DNA of 64,000 nt from Clostridiales bacterium (GTDB taxonomy: Bacteria; Bacillota; Clostridia; Christensenellales; Aristaeellaceae). Location: NCBI GenBank assembly GCA_019419995.1, contig JAHZHZ010000003.1, positions 1-64,000 on the forward strand. The letters run 5' to 3'. This document shows, in pieces, positions 51,873 through 60,011 of this stretch. The notes beneath the pieces were generated by a model. The model ran no database searches and was not told where the DNA came from. It was given only the letters and a program-made list of their open reading frames with translations. A program made the position numbers and the translations under genes. The number at the start of each line of letters is the position of its first letter. Within the stretch, counting starts at the first letter, position 1.

Positions 51873-52631
51873 GTGGCGGTAAAACAGACAGCAGGAAGGG
51901 ACGCTCTGGGTGCGTTTGCACCGAAGTTTGCGCAATTGAATGATGATGTGTTGTTTGGCGAAATTTGGAGCCGTGAGGAACAGCTCTCTCTGCGCGATCG
52001 CTCTATGATCACCGTGGTATCTTTGATGGCCCAGGGGTTAGTAGATTCATCTTTCCAATATCACCTGAACAACGCCAGAAAAAATGGGATTACACGGGCG
52101 GAAATGGCAGAAATTTTAACGCATGCGGCCTTCTATGTAGGTTGGCCAAAGGCATGGGCTGCATTTAATATGGCGAAAGAAGTTTATCAATCTGAAGAGA
52201 CGGACGATGGAAAATCCGCGCATCAGAATGGGATGATTTTTCCAATTGGAGAACCCAACGATGGGTTTGCACAATACTTTGTGGGGCAGAGCTATCTTGC
52301 GCCGGTTTCCACAAATCAAGTGGGCATATTTAATGTGACTTTTGAACCCGGATGCCGCAATAACTGGCATATTCATCGTGCGGATAGGGGTGGAGGACAA
52401 ATTCTGATCTGCGTGGCCGGACAGGGTTATTATCAGGAGTGGGGGAAAGAAGCCAGAAAGCTGCAACCGGGCGATGTGGTGAATATCCCCGCAGGGGTTA
52501 AGCATTGGCATGGAGCTGCGCCAGACAGCTGGTTTTCCCACCTGGCAGTTGAAGTTCCGGGGGAAGCCTGTGCGAATGAATGGCTGGAACCCGTCAGCGA
52601 TACGCAGTATTCTGAATTGAATCAGGGATAG
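51873..52631 (+). CDS. Carboxymuconolactone decarboxylase-cupin fusion protein
   Basis: A 252-residue fusion. Residues about 1-105 are a CMD/AhpD-like helical domain (SLRDRSMITVVSLMAQG, HLNNARKNGITRAEMAEILTH), and 120-245 a cupin with the metal motif NWHIHRADRGGGQILICVAGQG and a second half PGDVVNIPAGVKHWHGA. The CMD part lacks the CxxC of AhpD, so it is not a peroxidase reductase of that kind. Start is GTG with GGGAGG upstream. It closes the LysR-controlled cassette. Confidence 0.88.
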   Translation: MAVKQTAGRDALGAFAPKFAQLNDDVLFGEIWSREEQLSLRDRSMITVVSLMAQGLVDSSFQYHLNNARKNGITRAEMAEILTHAAFYVGWPKAWAAFNMAKEVYQSEETDDGKSAHQNGMIFPIGEPNDGFAQYFVGQSYLAPVSTNQVGIFNVTFEPGCRNNWHIHRADRGGGQILICVAGQGYYQEWGKEARKLQPGDVVNIPAGVKHWHGAAPDSWFSHLAVEVPGEACANEWLEPVSDTQYSELNQG

Positions 52632-52716
52632 TTGCGAGTAATGCCATTGAAGAATTTTCCCCCTGCATTGCTTCCGGAGTTTGAATAATATTATATTGGA
52701 CAAATGGATGAATCAG

Positions 52717-52761
52717 CAAGATGCCCGTTCATTTCCCTGATGGAAATGAACGGGCATCTTG
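52717..52761 (+). terminator. Terminator of the LysR-controlled cassette
   Basis: Perfect 20-bp stem (52717-52736 with 52742-52761) with 5-base loop. Little T tract follows, but the stem is the longest in the window and lies between convergent genes. Confidence 0.8.
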
Positions 52762-52811
52762 AATACCAAGAAGATAGAGAGCACGAGCTTTGAAGGAAAG
52801 CCTTTAAAACC

Positions 52812-53525
52812 TCAATTATCACAGCGCGTAAAGTAAATTTCAATAATCATGCCTTCGCTTTCCTCGCTGTGCGCGAGACTGCCGTCTTCAAGCAACTGCA
52901 AGCATAGCTCCCTTGCCCCCTCCAAGTCCTCCGGGGGCGAGACGATGAGTACGCCTTTTTCCAGGCTGGCCTTTGCGTCGTATTCAAGCAGGTTTCCCTC
53001 GTCGTCTGGCTGCTGCACCGAAACCAACCCATTGGAAATCTGCAAGGTGATGTCGGATTCCGCCGGATAGAGATTCCCCAAAATGCCCATGGAGGTAGCC
53101 TGCCAGGTTCCGTCAAAATCTGAAACCGTGACATCCGTACGGGCAGGGGCCGGTTGAAAGGCGGTATTTTTTCGCTCGCGGCCAAATATCATGCTTGTAC
53201 CATTTTCATCAGCTGCAGTCACTAATTCATCTCCATTGATAGTAGCCTCGATGCTTTCTTCTCCCGCCAAAATCTTTAAAGTGCTTCCGCTTATTTCCCA
53301 GCGCCCCGTTGAAGTTCCGCTGCCTGGTATCTCCAGAGACAGACTTCCATCCGGGTTTATGGTCAGGGTCATTTCCATGCCGAAGACAGAGGCATCCAGA
53401 CGCATGCCGTCCATTTCGTAAGAATTTAAGCTCCAGACGCCTGTACAATCCAGACTTTCAGAATGCGCGGGAAGGGCTAAAGAAAAGATCAGCAATAGAA
53501 TTAGCGCAGAAAGATATTTTTTCAT
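52812..53525 (-). CDS. Secreted lipocalin-like protein of unknown function
   Basis: A 237-residue exported protein with a signal peptide (about 1-22, PAHS-ES). Two similar beta-rich halves are visible: the first begins CTGVWSLNSYEMDG with LTINPDGSLSLEIPGS and GRWEISGSTLKI, the second FDGTWQATSMGILG with LQISNGLVSV. This GxW-type start and strand pattern resembles small lipocalin-like extracytoplasmic domains in gut Clostridia. No enzyme motif is seen. It is monocistronic, with GGAGG upstream. Confidence 0.7.
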   Translation of the reverse strand: MKKYLSALILLLIFSLALPAHSESLDCTGVWSLNSYEMDGMRLDASVFGMEMTLTINPDGSLSLEIPGSGTSTGRWEISGSTLKILAGEESIEATINGDELVTAADENGTSMIFGRERKNTAFQPAPARTDVTVSDFDGTWQATSMGILGNLYPAESDITLQISNGLVSVQQPDDEGNLLEYDAKASLEKGVLIVSPPEDLEGARELCLQLLEDGSLAHSEESEGMIIEIYFTRCDN

Positions 53526-53647
53526 CAAAGAATATTTCCTCCGGCATAAATTGCAGTTGTGCGCTTCATTCCTGGCAAAGCCGGAACAAGTCGCAGATAA
53601 AGATATTTATTCCATTATAGCATTCCTGAAAATAACCGTCAAATTTT

Positions 53648-53685
53648 AAGCCGGCAGGCAGGGTTTTGGCTGCCTGATCCGGCTT
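53648..53685. terminator. Orphan hairpin
   Basis: AAGCCGG plus CAGGCAG (53648-53661) pair with CTGCCTG and CCGGCTT (53670-53685), with a 2-base bulge. No gene in the window obviously ends here, which suggests a lost gene or a small untranslated RNA. Confidence 0.5.
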
Positions 53686-53909
53686 TAATCTATGTAAACG
53701 CCGTAAAACAGCGGTATTTTTGGTCTGCCGCTTTGGAAAATTCCGGGTGGACAGTGACCCATAAGGTATACCTCGAGATGGAAGGGTGGTTACTCTCGCC
53801 CGTTCCGATGTACAGCTTGACTATAACAGATAAATGCAGACGTGTATTGAAGAAAGCGTGAGCAATCTGTGAACATTGCCTGCCGGAATAGAAATTTACA
53901 ATTGTGTTC

Positions 53910-53938
53910 TTGATTGGCGATCAATTAGATAGTACAAT
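53910..53938 (+). promoter_or_regulatory. Promoter of the MATE-MarR operon
   Basis: TTGATT (53910-53915), 17-base spacer, TACAAT (53933-53938). TTGAT and ATCAA also form an inverted repeat over the -35 (53910-53924). Confidence 0.7.
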
Positions 53939-53958
53939 ATTGAATAATCCAATATTGT
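53934..53958. promoter_or_regulatory. MarR-type operator
   Basis: ACAATATTG and its exact complement CAATATTGT flank a 7-base centre, overlapping the -10 and start of transcription. Size and position fit a MarR dimer acting as repressor. Confidence 0.75.
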
Positions 53959-54027
53959 TGAACGGCGCTTGATAGAGAGCATTGGCCGGAAAGATCAAAT
54001 GGCGATGATAAAGGAGAATGATGGAAA

Positions 54028-55425
54028 ATGAACGCGAGAGAGGAATTCCTGGGAACGGAACCGGTGGGAAAGCTGCTGCTGAAACTGGCACTGCCCACAC
54101 TGGCAGCACAGATTATCAACATGCTCTACAATATTGTAGACCGAATCTATATAGGGCACATTAAAGATGTGGGAGCGCTGGCACTGACGGGCGTCGGCGT
54201 GTGTCTACCCATTATTTTAATCGTATCGGCTTTTGCAGCTCTGGTGAGTAGTGGTGGTGCGCCGCGGTCTTCCATTTTTATGGGAAAGGGCGATCACGAA
54301 TCGGCGGAAAAGACGCTGGGCAACTGCTTCAGCCTGCAAATCATTATTTCTGTGGTATTGACTGCGGTTTTGTTGATCTGGAATGAAGATTTTCTTCTGG
54401 CCTTCGGCGCCAGCGAGAATACCATCGAATATGCTGTAGACTACATGAACGTGTATGCAATCGGCACCCTATTTGTGCAGCTTACGCTGGGCATGAATGC
54501 GTTTATTACCGCCCAGGGCTTTGCCAAGACGGGCATGCTGTCGGTGCTGATTGGCGCAGTGACCAATATTATCCTGGACCCCGTATTTATTTTTCTGTTT
54601 CACATGGGCGTTCGTGGAGCGGCATTGGCGACAATCATTTCTCAGGCCATTTCCTGTGTATGGGTGCTGGCCTTTTTAAGAGGGAAAAGGACGCATTTAA
54701 AAATACGCGCACGCCATTTGATGTTTGTTCCCGGAATTATTTTGCCCAGTCTGGCCCTGGGCCTGGCCACTTTCATCATGCAGGCCAGCGAAAGTATTAT
54801 TTTTGTATGCTTTAATTCATCTTTGCTTCGCTATGGCGGAGATATTGCGGTGGGGGCGATGACTATCCTTTCCAGCGTGATGCAGTTTGCAATGCTGCCG
54901 CTTCAAGGACTGGGGCAGGGAGCTCAGCCGATTATCAGCTACAATTACGGAGCCAAAAATCGGGATCGGGTCAAGAAGGCGTTTGTACTGCTGCTGAAAG
55001 TGGATTTGTGTTATTCCATCCTGCTTTGGTTGTGCGTGATGCTGTTTCCCAGGGGATTTGCCGCAATGTTTACCAATGATGCGAAGCTGCTGGCATACGC
55101 AGCCCACGCGCTACGCATCTACCTGGCGGGGTTATTGCTGTTTGGAATTCAGCTGGCTTGCCAGATGACTTTCACCTCCATTGGCTATGCGAAGGCATCC
55201 ATTGTTGTGGCGGTGATGCGCAAGTTTGTCCTGTTGATTCCGTTGATTTATATCATGCCGCAAATCTTCCGCAGCAATCAGGCGCAGGCGGTATACATGG
55301 CGGAACCGGTCGCAGATGTGATTGCCGTCACCTTTACAGCCATATTGTTTTCCATCCAGTTTAAAAAGGCGCTTGCTGAAATTGATCCTGGAATGGAAGC
55401 CGACGTGGCAGGTCAGAAGGAATAA
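54028..55425 (+). CDS. MATE-family multidrug efflux transporter
   Basis: The 465-residue protein has about twelve membrane segments and MATE landmarks: LLLKLALPTLAAQIINMLYNIVDRIYIGH-type TM1 region (PTLAAQ, VDRIYIGH), GASENTIEYAVDYM, and the mirrored second half with QGLGQGAQPIISYNYGAKNRDRV (QGxQPxxxYNYGA). Such proteins export drugs or metabolites using Na+ or H+ gradients. It is co-directional with a MarR regulator 60 bases downstream and preceded by an operator, so it is probably inducible by its substrate. Confidence 0.94.
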   Translation: MNAREEFLGTEPVGKLLLKLALPTLAAQIINMLYNIVDRIYIGHIKDVGALALTGVGVCLPIILIVSAFAALVSSGGAPRSSIFMGKGDHESAEKTLGNCFSLQIIISVVLTAVLLIWNEDFLLAFGASENTIEYAVDYMNVYAIGTLFVQLTLGMNAFITAQGFAKTGMLSVLIGAVTNIILDPVFIFLFHMGVRGAALATIISQAISCVWVLAFLRGKRTHLKIRARHLMFVPGIILPSLALGLATFIMQASESIIFVCFNSSLLRYGGDIAVGAMTILSSVMQFAMLPLQGLGQGAQPIISYNYGAKNRDRVKKAFVLLLKVDLCYSILLWLCVMLFPRGFAAMFTNDAKLLAYAAHALRIYLAGLLLFGIQLACQMTFTSIGYAKASIVVAVMRKFVLLIPLIYIMPQIFRSNQAQAVYMAEPVADVIAVTFTAILFSIQFKKALAEIDPGMEADVAGQKE

Positions 55426-55485
55426 AAGTAGAGGTCATGGAAGCGCTGTGGGGATGGATGCTACACGTTGGAAAGGAGTAGGACA

Positions 55486-55923
55486 TTGGGCTCTGTCAAT
55501 ATCGTTACTTTTGTACATCGCATGTCTTCTGCGTATGAGAGTTTTTGTCGGCCGCTGTGCCGGGACTTGCAGATACATCAGACCGCTTTTGACATCATCA
55601 TGTTTCTGGCCAATAATCCACAACACAATACGGCCCGGGATATCAGTCAGTATCGATGGATCAAGCCCAATCTGGTGTCCTTTACGGTGGATAAGCTGGT
55701 AAATGAAGGGTATTTGCAAAGGCATCCGGTACCGGACGACCGAAGAAAGGTGCGTTTGAGCTGTACGGAAAAGGCGGCGCCCATCATTGAGCAGGGACGC
55801 CACTTGCAGGATCAATTTACCCAGGCGCTGATTGAGGGAATGAATCCCCAGGAGGTACAGCAGTTTAAAGGGTATATGGAGATCATAGAGGGCAACATAG
55901 AAGCCATGCTGAAAGAAAATTGA
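55486..55923 (+). CDS. MarR-family transcriptional regulator
   Basis: A 145-residue winged-helix protein: TAFDIIMFLANNPQHNTARDIS, the recognition region KPNLVSFTVDKLVNEGYL and the wing PVPDDRRKVRLSCTEKA. The start is a TTG with AAGGAG seven bases upstream; a TTG six codons earlier is less good. It lies after the MATE gene and most likely represses the operon through the palindrome at 53934. Confidence 0.9.
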   Translation: MGSVNIVTFVHRMSSAYESFCRPLCRDLQIHQTAFDIIMFLANNPQHNTARDISQYRWIKPNLVSFTVDKLVNEGYLQRHPVPDDRRKVRLSCTEKAAPIIEQGRHLQDQFTQALIEGMNPQEVQQFKGYMEIIEGNIEAMLKEN

Positions 55924-55928
55924 AGAGA

Positions 55929-55965
55929 GGGCGCAAAGAAACAATCCATTTCTTTGCGCCCTTTT
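55929..55965 (+). terminator. Terminator of the MATE-MarR operon
   Basis: Perfect 13-bp stem (55929-55941 with 55949-55961), 7-base loop and four T. It can also serve the convergent trmB transcript. Confidence 0.88.
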
Positions 55966-55982
55966 GCATAACGTTAAAAAGC

Positions 55983-56729
55983 TTACTGGCCCTTGCGCTT
56001 GCGGGAATTGACGCCCCGTTCTACCTGATCGATGCGATGCCCGTCCACTTCAAAGGAAAAATCCGCTGGGAGCTCGTCCATTCGGGCGATGAGAAAATGG
56101 ATGGGGATGCCCTGGCCGGCATAGAGAGCCTCATGCTCGCTTATGTAATTGGGATGGTAGTCGGAGGCATGCAGATCGTCGATCATGAGGGTGATTTCAA
56201 AGCCACACAGGCCCAGATAACGCTTCGTGGCTTCAAAGAGGGGGACATCATCGGTTTTAAAGCAGATTTCGCCGCCAGGAGCGAGAAAGCTGCGGTACTG
56301 CATTAACTGTCGGGGATGGGTGAGGCGGCGCTTATGCTGCTTGGCCTTTTCATCCCAGGGATTGGGGAAATTGATGTGAATGCGGCGTATGTTGTCCTCG
56401 GGTGCGAAGCTATCCACTATGAACATGGCGTCTACGGCGCTTAGAACGAGATTTTCGACGGCATCCGTTCCAAATTCAGCCGTAGCATTTTTAATGGATA
56501 CTGCCAAAACGTGGCGAACTTCATCAATGGCGATGTAATTGGTTCCGGGATTTTCATGGGCCATTTTCGCCGTAGAGACACCCTTGCCGCAGCCGATTTC
56601 CAATTCCAATGGCGCCTGCGGGTGCAAAAATAATTCCCGCCAGTGGCCGCGATGATTCCGCGGATCGCCAATCAGATAGGGACAGCCTTGAAGGAGCGGC
56701 TCCGTCCATTGCTTGCGTCGTATGCGCAT
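55983..56729 (-). CDS. trmB: tRNA (guanine-N7-)-methyltransferase
   Basis: TrmB makes m7G46 in tRNA with SAM. The 248-residue protein has the SAM motif ELEIGCGKG, the AIDEVRHVL region, the signature NFPNPWDEKAKQHKRRL (NFPDPWPK in the Bacillus enzyme) and the C-terminal SEHEALYAGQG. It is just downstream of a small membrane protein gene on the same strand. Confidence 0.94.
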   Translation of the reverse strand: MRIRRKQWTEPLLQGCPYLIGDPRNHRGHWRELFLHPQAPLELEIGCGKGVSTAKMAHENPGTNYIAIDEVRHVLAVSIKNATAEFGTDAVENLVLSAVDAMFIVDSFAPEDNIRRIHINFPNPWDEKAKQHKRRLTHPRQLMQYRSFLAPGGEICFKTDDVPLFEATKRYLGLCGFEITLMIDDLHASDYHPNYISEHEALYAGQGIPIHFLIARMDELPADFSFEVDGHRIDQVERGVNSRKRKGQ

Positions 56730-56730
56730 G

Positions 56731-57006
56731 TCAGTTTGACTCCCTGTCCTGGCTGGATTTCCTGAGAGCGCTCTCCTGGGCCTCTTCTTCCTGGAGATCT
56801 CGAATCTTTTTTTCCTGGGTGCGCTTGACGTACAGCAATAACGCGCCCAGAACGGTAGAGATGAACCAGAGGGTCAGCCCATGGGTGAAGTTGACAAATA
56901 TCATCACTACCATGCCCGCAACGTAGAGGAGCAGGATGAGAATGGGGAAAAATTTCCGCATCAGCGGCGAGGCTAAAAGGCGCTCTGCCTTTTGAATGTC
57001 ATTCAT
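56731..57006 (-). CDS. Small membrane protein, two predicted TM segments
   Basis: A 91-residue protein with two hydrophobic helices (about 19-39 and 45-60) and a charged, probably helical C-terminal tail. It stops one base before the trmB start, so both are on one transcript. No family is recognised. Confidence 0.65.
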   Translation of the reverse strand: MNDIQKAERLLASPLMRKFFPILILLLYVAGMVVMIFVNFTHGLTLWFISTVLGALLLYVKRTQEKKIRDLQEEEAQESALRKSSQDRESN

Positions 57007-57039
57007 ACGATACCTTCCTTGCGCAGATAGATCCCTATA

Positions 57040-57067
57040 AGTGTATCACAGTTTGCGCTTTTTGCAA
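57040..57067 (-). promoter_or_regulatory. Promoter of the small membrane protein-trmB operon
   Basis: Minus-strand TTGCAA (57062-57067), 16-base spacer, TACACT (57040-57045). Confidence 0.55.
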
Positions 57068-57086
57068 CTGAATTTTCACAATAACG

Positions 57087-57115
57087 TTGAAAATTTTCTG
57101 TGGCCGGGCTATACT
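57087..57115 (+). promoter_or_regulatory. Promoter of the acidic protein gene at 57142
   Basis: TTGAAA (57087-57092), 17-base spacer, TATACT (57110-57115), 26 bases before the start codon. Confidence 0.7.
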
Positions 57116-57141
57116 GCATTTAGAAAGGGGAATAATCAGTG

Positions 57142-57441
57142 ATGAAGAATTCAGCTCTGTCAGGCTTTTGCAGCCGTTTTGAGTCCATACTCGACGAATT
57201 GGACGAATTTGAAATGGATGAGGATCTGGAAGAACTTAACGCGCAGTTGGAAGACGCATTGTTTTTTATGCGAAGCTTGGATGAAGAGGAAGAAGATTCC
57301 GAAGAAACGCAGGGCGCACTGGAGGAGGTGGAAGGCCTTCTGGCGGAGTACCAGGCGCTGAGCGAGCGGCGGCCGGAGCTTCGTCAGAAGGTCCTGGAAC
57401 TGGAGATGGCCGTGGAGATGGCCAAGCGCAACCTGAATTGA
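57142..57441 (+). CDS. Acidic coiled-coil protein of unknown function
   Basis: A 99-residue, strongly acidic, all-helical protein with a Glu-rich centre (DEEEEDSEETQ) and heptad-like Leu spacing throughout. It has its own promoter and a purine-rich ribosome binding site; a GTG one codon upstream is an alternative start. No family is recognised. It converges on the Cys-rich mini-protein gene. Confidence 0.6.
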   Translation: MKNSALSGFCSRFESILDELDEFEMDEDLEELNAQLEDALFFMRSLDEEEEDSEETQGALEEVEGLLAEYQALSERRPELRQKVLELEMAVEMAKRNLN

Positions 57442-57446
57442 TTCTG

Positions 57447-57596
57447 TCAATCCCGGCCGCGGTCGCAGCAATCTTCGCAGAGGCCATGGTTTCGATTGGC
57501 GCAATCGTCACACAGCGCCGCGCCGCAGTTGGAGCAGCGCTGGAAACAGCGCGAATCTGCCAGACGAAAACAATCTCTGCATTCCATCATTGCCAT
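57447..57596 (-). CDS. Cysteine-rich zinc-ribbon-like mini-protein
   Basis: The 49-residue product has ten cysteines in CxxC-type pairs (C6/C9, C21/C24, C29/C32, C40/C43) plus C17 and C44, similar to B-box or double zinc-ribbon modules. The ATG at 57594-57596 has AGGGGTGG upstream. It lies 49 bases downstream of the cysteine desulfurase gene on the same strand. A metal-binding or sulfur-acceptor role is possible but unproven. Confidence 0.6.
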   Translation of the reverse strand: MAMMECRDCFRLADSRCFQRCSNCGAALCDDCANRNHGLCEDCCDRGRD

Positions 57597-57645
57597 AGAA
57601 TCCACCCCTTTCAGGCAAAGGTATTCTGCCCGTTCTGAGAGGGTT

Positions 57646-58791
57646 TTATTCGCCGTGGCGCAGGATTTCATCCAGAGATTTTAAAAAGAATTCCACCTCG
57701 TCAAAACTGTTTGCGTGCCCCACGCTGGCGCGTACCACGCCCCGACGCAGTGTTCCCAGCACGCGATGGGCTCCGGGCGCACAGTGAAGGCCCCCACGCA
57801 CGGCGATGCCCCGGCGCCCCAAAGCATCCGCCACTTCGCTGGAACTGAAATCTCCCAAATTGAAACTGACGATACCCGATCGGGCGGCTTCTTCGCTGGG
57901 GGAGTAGATGACAGCGCCATCCAGTTTGGAAATTCCGTCGTACAGCGCAGTGGTTAGTTCCCGCTCGTGCATCATGATGGTAGATTGATTCTGTAGCACA
58001 TACTCCGCACCGCGCCAAAGCCCCGCCAGGCCGGGAAGATTCAGCGTGCCAGCTTCATAGCGCTCAGGTGGGATCTCCGGTTGAAGCATGCTGTCGGAGT
58101 CGGTGCCTGTGCCGCCTTCTCGCAGGGTGTTCAGTCGCAAACCCTTTCGGATATAGAGCCCTCCGGTTCCCTGAGGGCCCAGAAGGGATTTGTGCCCAGG
58201 AAAGGCGTAGAGGTCACAATTCAAGCGGCCTACGTCCACCGGAAAGCCGCCCAGAGCCTGCGCGCCGTCAACCAAAAACAGAATGCCCCGTTCCCGAGCA
58301 AGTTCTCCTATAGCGGCCACGGGCTGAATGGCGCCCGTCACATTGGATGCCTGGGTCATGGCAATCAGCCGTGTGTTGCGGCGAAGGGCGGCGCGCAGAT
58401 CCGCGGGATGAATCATGCCATCCTGCCGCGGCGCGATGAGGGTCAGGGCGATCTGATGTTGGTTGCTCAGTTCCGACAAGGGGCGCAGCACGCTGTTATG
58501 TTCCAACATGGTGGAAATCACGTGATCGCCCCGATGGAGGACGCCCTTGATGGCTAGATTCAGGGCATCCGTGCAGTTAAAGCACAGGGCGACATGGCTG
58601 CCTTCCTGTGCACAGAGTACCTTAGCCAGTGTTGACCGGGCATTGTATACGCATCGTGCCGCTTCCAGCGCGGCTGGATGGGCGGAACGCCCCGGATTTG
58701 CGTTGTAGACCGTCAACGCCCGCTGTATTTCTTCCAGAACCGTTTGGGGCTTGGGACTGCTGGTGGCGGCGTTGTCAAAATAAATATTCAT
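57646..58791 (-). CDS. Cysteine desulfurase-family aminotransferase class V
   Basis: A 381-residue PLP enzyme: YFDNAATSSPKP, N-G-RSAHP, TMLEHNSVLRPL, LVDGAQALGGFPVDVG, the PLP lysine in FPGHKSLLGPQGTGG and the catalytic-cysteine loop RGGLHCAPGAH. Such enzymes move sulfur (or selenium) from cysteine to protein acceptors. It is divergent from a DUF3343 protein, a pairing seen in many anaerobes, and followed by a Cys-rich mini-protein. It is not in an isc/suf cluster, so a specialised role (selenium use or tRNA thiolation) is possible. Confidence 0.92.
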   Translation of the reverse strand: MNIYFDNAATSSPKPQTVLEEIQRALTVYNANPGRSAHPAALEAARCVYNARSTLAKVLCAQEGSHVALCFNCTDALNLAIKGVLHRGDHVISTMLEHNSVLRPLSELSNQHQIALTLIAPRQDGMIHPADLRAALRRNTRLIAMTQASNVTGAIQPVAAIGELARERGILFLVDGAQALGGFPVDVGRLNCDLYAFPGHKSLLGPQGTGGLYIRKGLRLNTLREGGTGTDSDSMLQPEIPPERYEAGTLNLPGLAGLWRGAEYVLQNQSTIMMHERELTTALYDGISKLDGAVIYSPSEEAARSGIVSFNLGDFSSSEVADALGRRGIAVRGGLHCAPGAHRVLGTLRRGVVRASVGHANSFDEVEFFLKSLDEILRHGE

Positions 58792-58892
58792 GGGAAGCCT
58801 CCTTCACGCTGAAGCGCCCTATGGCGTACAATAGAATACTTGCATGGCGGCGCATTTCAGAACTCCATGCGGGAAAATGAGGAGGAAAGCCT

Positions 58893-59159
58893 ATGTACGA
58901 CGATTACGGAATCGCGGCCTTTCGGTCGCGGCAGCAGGTGCTGCGCTTTGAAGATGCGCTGCGCAGGGAAGGCATTGCCACCAGTGTAATGACCACTCCC
59001 CGGGCGGTCGCGCTGGGCTGCGGTTTGTCTGTGCGCTTTGATATAGAAGATGCGGCTCGGGTGCGTGAAGTGCTTGGACGGGAAAATCCCGGAAACCTGA
59101 TCGGCCTGTATCGCGTAAATTCGGGAGGCGGGCGCGCTGTGGTTGCGCCTCTGAAATAG
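58893..59159 (+). CDS. DUF3343 putative sulfur/selenium carrier protein
   Basis: An 88-residue ferredoxin-like-fold protein with the family motif VALGCGLSVRF, whose cysteine is proposed to carry persulfide or selenide. GGAGG lies seven bases upstream. Divergent neighbour of a cysteine desulfurase, which fits a donor-acceptor pair. Function is family inference only. Confidence 0.82.
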   Translation: MYDDYGIAAFRSRQQVLRFEDALRREGIATSVMTTPRAVALGCGLSVRFDIEDAARVREVLGRENPGNLIGLYRVNSGGGRAVVAPLK

Positions 59160-59168
59160 AGAGGAAGG

Positions 59169-59196
59169 GGCCGGCTGCACTTTTGTGCGGCCGGCT
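59169..59196 (+). terminator. Terminator after the DUF3343 gene
   Basis: About 11 bp of GC-rich stem (GCCGGCTGCAC with GTGCGGCCGGC, one G-U pair) around a TTTT loop, without T tract. Weak terminator or mRNA end. Confidence 0.45.
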
Positions 59197-59295
59197 GGAG
59201 CATAAGCCTGCTCAAGTGTCGGGAAAGAAGTTGCTTTTTTACTTGAGGGGCAGTGGTGGGAATTTGTCGCTGAATCCCGCTGCTTTCCTTTTAAC

Positions 59296-59325
59296 TTGAC
59301 CGGTAGTAGACAATAATAGTATAAT
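59296..59325 (+). promoter_or_regulatory. Promoter of nth-obg-yhbY
   Basis: TTGACC (59296-59301), 18-base spacer, perfect TATAAT (59320-59325), about 45 bases before nth. Confidence 0.8.
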
Positions 59326-59369
59326 ACAAAATGGCATTAAAGACGTACGGCAGATGCGGAGGTGCTCTC

Positions 59370-60002
59370 ATGGAGCGTACAAAAGCGGCGAAGATCATGG
59401 AGGAGTTGGCAAAGCTCTATCCTGATGCCAGGCCAGAGCTGAACTTCAGCAATCCGTTTGAAACGCTGATTGCCACCATTCTTTCCGCTCAGTGTACGGA
59501 CAAGCGGGTCAACCTCGTGACAGCTCGCCTTTTTCCAGTGTATCCTGATGCGCAAGCTCTGGGCGCCCTGGAACCGGAGGAACTGGAACCAATGATTAAG
59601 GAGTGCGGGCTCTATCACAATAAGGCCAAGAACATCGTGGCGGCCTGTCGCGCATTGGTGGAGCGTTACGATGGCGTGGTACCTGATAACCGAGAAGAAC
59701 TGATGGCGCTTCCCGGTGTGGGGCAGAAGACGGCGGGCGTGGTGCTGATGGCGGCGTTTGGGGACCCACAGATTCCTGTGGATACCCATGTATTCCGGGT
59801 TTCCCGTCGCATTGGACTGGCGGATGCCCAGACGCCCGAAAAGGTGGAAAAGCAGTTGCAGGAGTTGCTGGACAGAAAGATCTGGATCTTTGCCCACCAT
59901 TTGCTGATCTGGCATGGGCGTCGTATATGCCATGCCCAGCGGCCGGACTGTGCCGCCTGTCCGCTGGATGGCGGATTGTGCGGGCACTGCGTGGATAAAT
60001 AG
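59370..60002 (+). CDS. nth: Endonuclease III (DNA glycosylase/AP lyase)
   Basis: Nth removes oxidised pyrimidines from DNA. The 210-residue protein has the helix-hairpin-helix LPGVGQKTAGVV with catalytic Lys, VDTHVFRVSRR with catalytic Asp, and a C-terminal [4Fe-4S] loop CHAQRPDCAACPLDGGLC. The last Cys is spaced by six residues rather than the five of E. coli. The ATG at 59370 has GGAGG upstream. It precedes obg by nine bases. Confidence 0.95.
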   Translation: MERTKAAKIMEELAKLYPDARPELNFSNPFETLIATILSAQCTDKRVNLVTARLFPVYPDAQALGALEPEELEPMIKECGLYHNKAKNIVAACRALVERYDGVVPDNREELMALPGVGQKTAGVVLMAAFGDPQIPVDTHVFRVSRRIGLADAQTPEKVEKQLQELLDRKIWIFAHHLLIWHGRRICHAQRPDCAACPLDGGLCGHCVDK

Positions 60003-60011
60003 GAGGATGTA

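Larger units (their letters stand above)
53526..54027. other. Intergenic region, 502 bases
   Basis: From the left it holds the leader of the secreted protein, an orphan hairpin (53648-53685), an open but start-poor stretch on the plus strand (53601-53861, 86 codons ending KCRRVLKKA) without ribosome binding site, and the promoter/operator of the MATE gene (53910-53958). The open stretch matches nothing I recognise and may be a gene remnant or chance. Confidence 0.5.
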
